From the NCBI GenBank assembly GCA_020049045.1, contig JAIFLN010000143.1:1-41680 (forward strand): a stretch of 41,680 nt of DNA. The letters are read 5' to 3'. Source of the stretch: Spirochaetota bacterium. GTDB lineage: Bacteria; Spirochaetota; Spirochaetia; JABEVK01. This document shows positions 28,248 through 35,549 of this stretch, one piece after another. The notes below the pieces were generated by a model. That model searched no databases and was not told the origin of the DNA. It was given only the letters and a program-made list of their open reading frames with translations. Both the position numbers and the translations under genes were made by a program. Each line of letters begins with the position of its first letter. Positions within the stretch are counted from its first letter, which is position 1.

Positions 28248-28619
28248 TTATTTCCTGAGATACTTGCCGATCTTTTCGATCAGTGCTTGGCCTTTGATGG
28301 GTTTGACGACGTAATTGGTGACCCCGGCCTGCACGGCCTCCACCACATTGTAACGGGCCGCTTCGGAGGTGATCATAACAATGGGAGTCGAACGGTAGGT
28401 CTCGGTGGCTCGGAGCTTCTTCACAAAATCAAGGCCATTGAGGTTGGGCATATTCCAATCGACCAGAAACAGACCAATGCTCACTTTCTGCGCAATGTCC
28501 CAAGCAGCCTTGCCGTCTTCGGCCTCGAGAAGTTCCTTTTCAGTAACACCCGCTTCGAGAAGAATGTTTTTGTGGATTCTTCGCATGACGAGCGAATCGT
28601 CGATGATCAAAATGTTCAA
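28248..28619 (-). CDS. CheY-like response regulator (module B)
   Basis: ILIIDDS, LFLVDWNMPNLNGL, ITSEAARYNV, KPI; close paralogue of 9870..10250. Confidence 0.92.
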   Translation of the reverse strand: MNILIIDDSLVMRRIHKNILLEAGVTEKELLEAEDGKAAWDIAQKVSIGLFLVDWNMPNLNGLDFVKKLRATETYRSTPIVMITSEAARYNVVEAVQAGVTNYVVKPIKGQALIEKIGKYLRK

Positions 28620-28685
28620 AGTAATGCACTCCCCGAGGCAACAGAATACCCTGGCCTTGAGGAAATGACAACGAAGATTCGAAAC

Positions 28686-29948
28686 CTATCGAATTCGCCT
28701 TTGCACCGTGACACAGTTGGTGACGGCCGAGCCCCCCACATTGAAGGCCACACCGATCTCGGGCTGCCCCCGCGAGGGTACAGCACCCACGGGTTCACCC
28801 ACCAGTTGCTTGTAAACCAGGGCGTTCATCGAAACGCCGGTCGCACCCACAGGGTGCCCCTTGGCCTTCAATCCGCCAGACAGGTTGACTGCTACCTGGG
28901 GGTCGTTGCGGTCGAAGCGCCCGGCCAGATAGTCGTGGCCAGCCTGGCCGTCCTTGGACAGCCCCAACGCTTCGGTGGTGAGAAGCTGGTTGATGGTGAA
29001 ACAGTCGTGCACCTCGGCGATATCGATGTCCTTGGCCTGGATATGTGCCTCGGCGAAAGCCCGCCGAACGGCCTCCTTACCCGCCAGCAATTCATGCAGG
29101 TTTTGGCGGTGGGATAGGGCCAGACGCTCGTTGCAGTGGGCAATTCCTGCAATCTCAACAGCTTTGTGGCTGCCCTCAGAAACAGCGCTGGTTTTGGTGA
29201 TGACCAGGGCAGCGGCACCATCGGTGATCAGCGAACAGTCATGAAGCCGCAAGGGCTCGGCAATCATGGGGTTTTTGTCAGGGGCCAGCGCGAGTATGGC
29301 CTCAACGGTAGTCAGCCCCAGGCGGTCGGACGGACCACCTTTGCCGAAGTGTGCCAACGGGTTGTCTAAACCGTTGCGGTAGCACAGGGCCGACACGGAA
29401 GCCAGCATACGGGCCAAGAGTTCGGCGTTGTAGCCATACTGCCGGGCATACCCTTTGGCGTACTCGGCGAACAGTCCGGGAAAGGTCGTTCCCAGGCCGC
29501 CTTCATCAGGCCAGTACGAGCAGGTAGCCAGGGCGTGGGTGACGCCCTTGGTGTCGAGAAGGTTCATCTTTTCGGCACCCAGCACCAAGGCCGTTCTCAC
29601 CCGGCCCGACTCCACGGCATAAAGCGCGTCGAACAACGCCACCGACCCCGAAGCGCAGGCATCCTCGCACCGCGTCATGGGTTTGTAGCGCAGACCGATG
29701 GGGTCGATCTCCAGGGCGAAGGCCGCCAGATGCTCCTGGTTGGCAAACAACCCGGGAGCACAAGAACCCACCCAAACCCCGTCGATTTCACCGGCGGTGA
29801 GGCCCGCATCGGCCAGCGCTCCCCTCCCCGCCTCGATCATCAGATCATAGAGAGACCTGAGGTCGGCAACCTCGCCAGTCTCTTTATTCTTCTGGACCAA
29901 ACTTCCAAACTTGGTATTGTAGGCACCGATGATGCTGACTTGGCTCAC
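28686..29948 (-). CDS. Thiolase family / acetyl-CoA acetyltransferase-like protein
   Basis: Thiolase motifs (CEDACASGSVAL, EVHDCFTINQL, GGLKAKGHPVGATGV); GTG start at 29948 preferred over the longer ORF (SD TGGAG). Confidence 0.85.
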   Translation of the reverse strand: MSQVSIIGAYNTKFGSLVQKNKETGEVADLRSLYDLMIEAGRGALADAGLTAGEIDGVWVGSCAPGLFANQEHLAAFALEIDPIGLRYKPMTRCEDACASGSVALFDALYAVESGRVRTALVLGAEKMNLLDTKGVTHALATCSYWPDEGGLGTTFPGLFAEYAKGYARQYGYNAELLARMLASVSALCYRNGLDNPLAHFGKGGPSDRLGLTTVEAILALAPDKNPMIAEPLRLHDCSLITDGAAALVITKTSAVSEGSHKAVEIAGIAHCNERLALSHRQNLHELLAGKEAVRRAFAEAHIQAKDIDIAEVHDCFTINQLLTTEALGLSKDGQAGHDYLAGRFDRNDPQVAVNLSGGLKAKGHPVGATGVSMNALVYKQLVGEPVGAVPSRGQPEIGVAFNVGGSAVTNCVTVQRRIR

Positions 29949-30053
29949 GACTGACTCCAGAACCTTTATCATATCCTGGCCTACAGAAAGAGCCAATATG
30001 CGTGTTCTTTTGCAAATACTTCAGAAAATCCGCTCAAATTTCGAAACAAAACC

Positions 30054-30082
30054 TTGACGGGAGCAGGGTTATGTTTTAGTCT
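30054..30082 (+). promoter_or_regulatory. Candidate promoter for the RRM gene, implying a ~170-nt leader
   Basis: TTGACG (30054-30059), 17-nt spacer, TAGTCT (30077-30082). Confidence 0.35.
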
Positions 30083-30226
30083 CCCTCGAGATGGTTCTTC
30101 CAAAACGAGGAAAATCGAATCTTTTCCCACCGCAAGGCACTGTGTTCTGGAAACGAAAGTTCGCTTCTTGACGTGTTCCGCCCAAAGTACGGAAAAGGGC
30201 TTATCGTCGATAAGCAGAACTGAATC

Positions 30227-30244
30227 CCGAGTCATGAGACTCGG
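30227..30244 (+). promoter_or_regulatory. Hairpin directly upstream of the SD of the RRM gene
   Basis: CCGAGTC-ATGA-GACTCGG, followed by AAGGA SD and ATG at 30261. Confidence 0.5.
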
Positions 30245-30260
30245 ACCAAGGACATGAAAA

Positions 30261-30545
30261 ATGGCCAAGAAAATTTACGTCGGTAACCTGAGCTACCACT
30301 CGACCGAAGACTCCCTGCGCAACGCGTTTGCCCAGTTCGGTGATGTCGTTTCCGCGAACATCGTTATGGACCGCTACACCGGATCCTCCAAGGGCTTCGG
30401 CTTTGTGGAAATGGGCTCGGACCAGGCTGCCAATGCCGCTATCGCCGGCATGAACGGTCAGGAACTCGACGGTCGCCAGTTGCGCGTCAACGAAGCCAAT
30501 GACAAGCCCCGGCGCGAAGGCAACGGCGGCGGCGGGCGCTGGTAG
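30261..30545 (+). CDS. RRM-domain RNA-binding protein
   Basis: RNP2 IYVGNL and RNP1 KGFGFVEM motifs, Gly-rich tail. Confidence 0.96.
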   Translation: MAKKIYVGNLSYHSTEDSLRNAFAQFGDVVSANIVMDRYTGSSKGFGFVEMGSDQAANAAIAGMNGQELDGRQLRVNEANDKPRREGNGGGGRW

Positions 30546-30568
30546 TTCGAGGCTTCGCCTCGAACTAC
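30542..30568. repeat. Hairpin overlapping the RRM stop codon
   Basis: GTAGTTCGAGGC-TTC-GCCTCGAACTAC, 12-bp perfect stem; TAG stop at 30543-30545. Confidence 0.9.
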
Positions 30569-30597
30569 TGGAGAATTTCGCAAGGCGAAATTCTCCA
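30569..30597. repeat. Second hairpin downstream of the RRM gene
   Basis: TGGAGAATTTCGC-AAG-GCGAAATTCTCCA, 13-bp perfect stem. Confidence 0.9.
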
Positions 30598-30626
30598 TGT
30601 ACCTAACAGATTGTTTGAGCGGAGCA

Positions 30627-30655
30627 AAAGCCACCTTTCGGGGTGGTTTTTTTTT
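30627..30655 (+). terminator. Rho-independent terminator of the RRM gene
   Basis: CCACC-TTTCGG-GGTGG followed by a run of nine T. Confidence 0.85.
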
Positions 30656-30657
30656 GC

Positions 30658-31299
30658 TCAGTTCGAGATGAACCAGGTGCTGCGGGTATAGGTTCTGTCA
30701 GCCAAGGTTTTGATGACGAAGTCTGCCACATCGGCACGGCTAATTTGTCCCTTGGGAACCCGGCCCGGAGAAACAACACTCGCCATGGGCCCGGTCCCCA
30801 TCAGTGCGGATCCTGTTTCGGGGCCGTCGGTCAAGCCTGTCGGCCGAACGATGGTCCAATCGAGTTCACTGGCCCGTACCAAGGTTTCCTGAGTTTGTTT
30901 GTCTTCCATGACCTTTTTTAAGAAGAGATCTGCCACCAGCCGGAAGATCCATGGAACATCGTTTCGGCTGTCACCCACACCCAGGCTGGTGACCGCCACT
31001 ACTTTTCGGGCTCCGGCCTTGGCCGCTGCCTGCAACACGAGGTCTGTACCGCGGCTGCAGACGTCCACGGGTCCGCTCTTGACGCTGCCCAGAACGACAA
31101 CAGCAGCCTCACACCCTGTCATGGTGGCCATGACCCGGCCGCCATCAAGCACGTCCCCTTTGATGAATTCCAACCCAAAAGCCGGGGCTATTTTGTCAGG
31201 GTCCCGGGCAAGCACTCGAACTTTGTGACCTGCCGCCAGCGCCTTTGCCACCACCAGACGCCCGGTCCTTCCTGTACCGCCAAAGACTGCTACTGTCAT
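30658..31299 (-). CDS. NAD(P)-binding SDR-like (NmrA/YwnB-type) protein
   Basis: VAVFGGTGRTGRLVVAKAL Rossmann motif; GAGGAGG SD before ATG 31299. Confidence 0.87.
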   Translation of the reverse strand: MTVAVFGGTGRTGRLVVAKALAAGHKVRVLARDPDKIAPAFGLEFIKGDVLDGGRVMATMTGCEAAVVVLGSVKSGPVDVCSRGTDLVLQAAAKAGARKVVAVTSLGVGDSRNDVPWIFRLVADLFLKKVMEDKQTQETLVRASELDWTIVRPTGLTDGPETGSALMGTGPMASVVSPGRVPKGQISRADVADFVIKTLADRTYTRSTWFISN

Positions 31300-31352
31300 G
31301 GAATCCCTCCTCATTCTTTGTTGCGAAAATAGCTCTTTCGTGCAGGGTTGGC

Positions 31353-31358
31353 TATACT
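31353..31358 (+). promoter_or_regulatory. Candidate -10 box (TATACT) 7 nt upstream of the TrmH-like start
   Basis: TATACT then ATG at 31366; no clear SD. Confidence 0.35.
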
Positions 31359-31365
31359 GGTTATC

Positions 31366-32097
31366 ATGACGGCCACAAAAAAAGACCTCGCCCGATGGGC
31401 AGACCTGAAAAACAGGAAAGATCGGGACCAGACGGGGCTCTTTCTGGCTGAGGGCCGCAAATTGCTCTCGGAGATTCAGGCGGCAGGTTGGTCCGTGGAG
31501 GCACTGTTAGCGGCTGAGGGCACCACGGATGCAGAGGGGGGGTATTCCCTGACACGGGAGCAGCTGGAACGGGTCAGCGGTTTCCGGACGGCTCCCGAGG
31601 TCCTTGCAGTGGTGCGCAAGCCGATGACCCTTGAACCAGCGCGATGGAAACCAGGGACGCTGGCGCTGATCCTCGACGGTCTGCAAGACCCAGGAAACGT
31701 GGGAACCCTGATTCGAACTGCCGCCTGGTTTGGGTTCGAAGCGGTTTTTCATACCGGTGATACGGCCGACCCGTACGGTCCCAAGGCGGTGCAGGCTTCC
31801 ATGGGAGCCCTGTTCCGCGTCAAGACAGCGGTGATCGACAGCCACTGGTTCGACTCGCTCCCCCCCGAGACCCCGGTCCTGGGGTCCTTCTTGGAGGGGG
31901 AACCGGTTCTGGGAGCCAAGCTCCCGACCGCCGGTCTGCTGATTTTGGGCAACGAGGGTCATGGTATCAGTGCCGCAATGCAAACCCACATTACCAGAAG
32001 GTTGACCATTCCCCGGTTTGGCCAAACCACAGAATCCCTCAACGTCGCCTCGGCGGCGGCAATTCTGATGGCGGAATTTCGCCGGGGAGGCTGCTGA
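31366..32097 (+). CDS. TrmH/SpoU-family RNA 2'-O-methyltransferase
   Basis: SPOUT motifs (DGLQDPGNVGTLIRTAAWFG, LGNEGHGIS, SLNVASAAAILMAEF). Confidence 0.92.
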   Translation: MTATKKDLARWADLKNRKDRDQTGLFLAEGRKLLSEIQAAGWSVEALLAAEGTTDAEGGYSLTREQLERVSGFRTAPEVLAVVRKPMTLEPARWKPGTLALILDGLQDPGNVGTLIRTAAWFGFEAVFHTGDTADPYGPKAVQASMGALFRVKTAVIDSHWFDSLPPETPVLGSFLEGEPVLGAKLPTAGLLILGNEGHGISAAMQTHITRRLTIPRFGQTTESLNVASAAAILMAEFRRGGC

Positions 32098-33020
32098 TGC
32101 TCCATCTCAACCGTTTGACCCTTTTCCTCCTCTGTCTGTTCGTATTGACCGGCACTGTCGCCGCCCAAAAGGGACTTGAACCGCAAGTTGACTTTGCCAC
32201 CTCGCTCTTATGGGGAACCGCCTACGAACTGGTGTTGCGTGACGGGACGTACACAGACCCCGTCAGCCGTCTGCGGTGGCCTGTGTCAACAGCGTTGGCC
32301 CTGGATATCACAGTGGAGCTCCCCTGGGCGAACTGGACTTCCACCAGGGTCTCATTGAGAAGTGCCTGGCCGCTTGCACCGGGTACCATGATCGACGAGG
32401 ACTGGAGAATCGGCACCCTCAAGTACGGGTACTCGGAACACGAGGCACCCTTGAAAAGTTACCTGGTAGCCACGGCAGAACAACGCTTTTCCTGGGGACC
32501 GTTCAGCCTCTCGGCGGGAGGGTTGTACCGGTGGACCAGCTGGGAAGGCTGGAACGGAACCGGCGTGTATCAGTCCTACAGCGGTACTCAGGACCGCCTC
32601 ACCTTTTCGGGGTTGATGATTGCCTACCGGCAACAGTGGATCATCCCCTACCTCGGGGCTTCCTGGGCTTGGGAAGGCCGTGGATGGACGGCAACCCCGT
32701 CGGTGCGGGTGGGGCCGTACTCCTGGTGTTTTGATATGGACAATCACAATTATGCGGGGCAGACAACGCTGACCTTTCTTGACAACACCCGGGGCGGTCT
32801 CTACGTCCAGGGGGGGCTTGAAGTGGTGTTCCCAGGTGGCCCGGCTTGGAATTGGGGCCTAAGGGGAGCCATGGAACAGTCTTGGGGTGCCATCGGCGAA
32901 ACCATCACCACGTACTCGTACCAGACGGTGACAACCACACCACGCCGGTACATCAGCGACTCTGAGGCAGCTGGCACCTGGTTCCATGAAGGCAGTGTTT
33001 CGCTCTTTTTGAAAAGTTGA
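32097..33020 (+). CDS. Putative omptin-family outer membrane protease
   Basis: Signal peptide; MIDEDW matches OmpT MVDQDW; IAYRQQWIIPYLG matches IGYKQRFKMPYIG; MDNHNY matches the OmpT NDEHY region. Confidence 0.7.
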   Translation: MLHLNRLTLFLLCLFVLTGTVAAQKGLEPQVDFATSLLWGTAYELVLRDGTYTDPVSRLRWPVSTALALDITVELPWANWTSTRVSLRSAWPLAPGTMIDEDWRIGTLKYGYSEHEAPLKSYLVATAEQRFSWGPFSLSAGGLYRWTSWEGWNGTGVYQSYSGTQDRLTFSGLMIAYRQQWIIPYLGASWAWEGRGWTATPSVRVGPYSWCFDMDNHNYAGQTTLTFLDNTRGGLYVQGGLEVVFPGGPAWNWGLRGAMEQSWGAIGETITTYSYQTVTTTPRRYISDSEAAGTWFHEGSVSLFLKS

Positions 33021-33045
33021 ATATACTGGACCTAAACGGAGGGGA

Positions 33046-34017
33046 ATGATGGCAGACTTTCACATTGGATTCGACTTGGGCGGTACCAAGATGCTGGCGG
33101 GGGTCGTTGGTCCCGACTACCAGGTTCTTTCCAAAACGAAGCGTAAAAGCCAGTCTCAGGCTGGACCTGAGGCTGTCTATGAGGACATCGTTGCCACCCT
33201 CAAAGATGCCCTGACACAGGCGGGCAAGACGACAAAGGATATCGGTGCCGTCGGCATGTCCGTACCGGGTATTCTGGACCGTAAAAAAGGAACCGTCGTC
33301 CGCACTCCCAACCTGGGGTTTTATGACTTTCCCCTGGCCGACCGGCTGAAGGCCGAATTCGGCTTTCCCGTTGTCCTCGAAAACGACGTCAACGCAGGAA
33401 CCTGGGGCGAGTTCGTAGCCGGAGCCGCCCGGGGACACGAGCATATTCTTGGCGTTTTTCCGGGAACGGGAATCGGCGGGGGATTGATTCTGAACGGAAG
33501 ACTCTACGCCGGAGTGGGCGGCAACGCGGGTGAAATCGGCCATATGATTTTGCAGGTAGAGGGCCCGCTGTGCGGTTGTGGAAACCGCGGCTGCGTCGAA
33601 GCCCTGGCCAGCCGGACCGCCATGGGGAAGGACGCCATAGGCTTGATCGCCAATGGAACCCTGACGGGGGCGTATGCGGAAAATGGTGCCGACCTCAAGG
33701 CCATCAGCTCGAAGTTTTTCTCACAGGGCCTGAAAGAAGGAAACCCGCACATTATCGCCATTATCGACCGGGCGGCTGACCTGCTGGGTACCCACATTGG
33801 CGGTTGTTTGAACCTTCTCAACCCCGAGCTGGTACTCATCGGCGGCGGTTTGGTCGAAAAGTTGGGAGACTATTACCTCAAACGCGTTGAAAAGGCCATG
33901 CGGGCTTCGGCCTGGGAATTTGTCGCCGCCGACGCGGTGGTCAAGGCAGCCATTCTGGGAGATGACGCCGGTCTGATCGGAGCCGCCGACTTGGCCTGCA
34001 AGGCGGTCGAGGCCTAA
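33046..34017 (+). CDS. ROK-family sugar kinase (glucokinase-like)
   Basis: GFDLGGTKMLAGVV; CGCGNRGCVEALAS Zn motif; GGAGGGG SD. Confidence 0.92.
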   Translation: MMADFHIGFDLGGTKMLAGVVGPDYQVLSKTKRKSQSQAGPEAVYEDIVATLKDALTQAGKTTKDIGAVGMSVPGILDRKKGTVVRTPNLGFYDFPLADRLKAEFGFPVVLENDVNAGTWGEFVAGAARGHEHILGVFPGTGIGGGLILNGRLYAGVGGNAGEIGHMILQVEGPLCGCGNRGCVEALASRTAMGKDAIGLIANGTLTGAYAENGADLKAISSKFFSQGLKEGNPHIIAIIDRAADLLGTHIGGCLNLLNPELVLIGGGLVEKLGDYYLKRVEKAMRASAWEFVAADAVVKAAILGDDAGLIGAADLACKAVEA

Positions 34018-34019
34018 CT

Positions 34020-35549
34020 ATGCCCCCCAAGCTTTTCGCTGTCATCAATGTCGGCTCAACATTCATTCGTCTTGTCATTGCCGAGTTTCCCGAGGGCCGC
34101 GACATGCACGTGGTCGAGCAGGCCGTCAAGTTCATGGGCTTGGGGCGTGAGGTCTACACTTCCGGAATCATCAAGAAGAAGACCATCAGTCAGGCCATAC
34201 AGATCTTTTTGCAGTACAAGGAATTGCTGACCGGGTACGGACTGGCGGCCGAGTCGGTGAGGGTTATCGGTACCGCGGCTCTTCGCGAAGCCCGCAACCG
34301 CGACACCTTTATCGACCGGGTCGAAGTCCGCACCGGGTTCCGCATCCAGGTGCTCGACGGCATCGAAGAAAACCGCCTGTCGTACATGGCCGTGCAATAC
34401 GCCCTCAAGGACCAGTGGAGCAACCTCAGCAAGCACAACTCGATGATTGCCGAAGTCGGCGGTGGCAGCACGGAACTCATCCTGTTGCGGCGAGGCATGA
34501 TCTGCGCTGTCCACTCCTTGAATTTTGGCACCGTGCGCCTGGAAGAGGCCTACCGCGGCAGCCAGCTCGAAGAGATCACCCCGCAAACCCTGCGTCAAAG
34601 CATGAACACGACCAAGGAAATCCTCGACGATGAAATGAAAATGTCGACGGTCAAGTCGTTCATCGCCGTGGGCAACTACGCCCGTCTGGCCGCCGAAATT
34701 GCCGAAGCCGCCGAGGGCGACCGTTATTGGCGCGTGAACAAAACCCAATGGCTGCAGCTGACCCATGTGATTCACCGCCTCACTCCCGAAGAAATCGTGC
34801 GGCGGTACGGTATTCCCGCTTCGGCCGTCGAAGGGTTCGGCAGCGCCCTCTTGGCCTTCTTTTACCTTCTGGAGGACACCGCGGCCGAAGAGGTTTTCAT
34901 TCCCAAAGTCGGCTATTCCGAAGGCCTTCTGGTAGAACTGGGGCCCGGTATCGACGACGACATACAGAACCGGTTTCTGCAGCAGGTGCGCGCCAGCGCT
35001 CTCAGCCTGGGTAAGAAGTACCACTTCGACGTTGATCACGCCAAACATGTGGCCGACCTTAGTTTACAAATCTTCGACCAGATGAAGCGCGACCACAACC
35101 TCGACCCACGCAGCCGTTTGCTGCTTGAAATCGCGGGACTTCTCCATGACATCGGCACCTACATCAAACCTTCGGGCCATCACAAACATGGACAGTACCT
35201 CGTCGAGAACAGTGAGATTTTCGGTCTCAACCCCTCCGACATCGCCATCATCGGCAATGTTGTGCGCTACCACCGCAAATCCGGCCCCGTTCCCTCCCAT
35301 TTGAACTATACCAGCCTCGACCGCGACTCCCGCTTGGCTATCCTCAAGTTGTCGGCCATTCTACGCGTGGCAGACGCGCTCGACAGGGGCCACAGCCAAA
35401 AAATCACCAATCTACGGCTTGAGCGCCAAGAAGAAGAGATGCACATCCGGGGCGACTACACGGCCGACGTTGCTTCGGAACGGTTCAGTCTGAGCGACAA
35501 ATGCGGCATGTTTGAAGACGTGTTCGGCTACAAGGTGATATTGACATGA
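34020..35549 (+). CDS. ppx: Exopolyphosphatase (Ppx/GppA family) with C-terminal HD-like domain
   Basis: NVGSTFIRLVI; EVGGGSTELILL; HD region LLEIAGLLHDIGTYI. Confidence 0.9.
   Translation: MPPKLFAVINVGSTFIRLVIAEFPEGRDMHVVEQAVKFMGLGREVYTSGIIKKKTISQAIQIFLQYKELLTGYGLAAESVRVIGTAALREARNRDTFIDRVEVRTGFRIQVLDGIEENRLSYMAVQYALKDQWSNLSKHNSMIAEVGGGSTELILLRRGMICAVHSLNFGTVRLEEAYRGSQLEEITPQTLRQSMNTTKEILDDEMKMSTVKSFIAVGNYARLAAEIAEAAEGDRYWRVNKTQWLQLTHVIHRLTPEEIVRRYGIPASAVEGFGSALLAFFYLLEDTAAEEVFIPKVGYSEGLLVELGPGIDDDIQNRFLQQVRASALSLGKKYHFDVDHAKHVADLSLQIFDQMKRDHNLDPRSRLLLEIAGLLHDIGTYIKPSGHHKHGQYLVENSEIFGLNPSDIAIIGNVVRYHRKSGPVPSHLNYTSLDRDSRLAILKLSAILRVADALDRGHSQKITNLRLERQEEEMHIRGDYTADVASERFSLSDKCGMFEDVFGYKVILT

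Noticed and set aside
28167-29117. 316-aa plus-strand ORF opposite CheX/CheY/thiolase
   Set aside because: Spans three recognised minus-strand genes and has no recognisable domain.
30168-30193. Alternative promoter TTGACG closer to the RRM gene
   Set aside because: No acceptable -10 at 16-18 nt spacing.
30234-30257. Seven-codon ORF (MRLGPRT) just upstream of the RRM gene as a regulatory leader peptide
   Set aside because: No SD and its ATG lies in the hairpin loop; could be chance.
33046-34017. ROK protein as a polyphosphate glucokinase
   Set aside because: Linked to ppk/ppx, but I see no motif that specifically marks PPGK; kept as generic ROK kinase.
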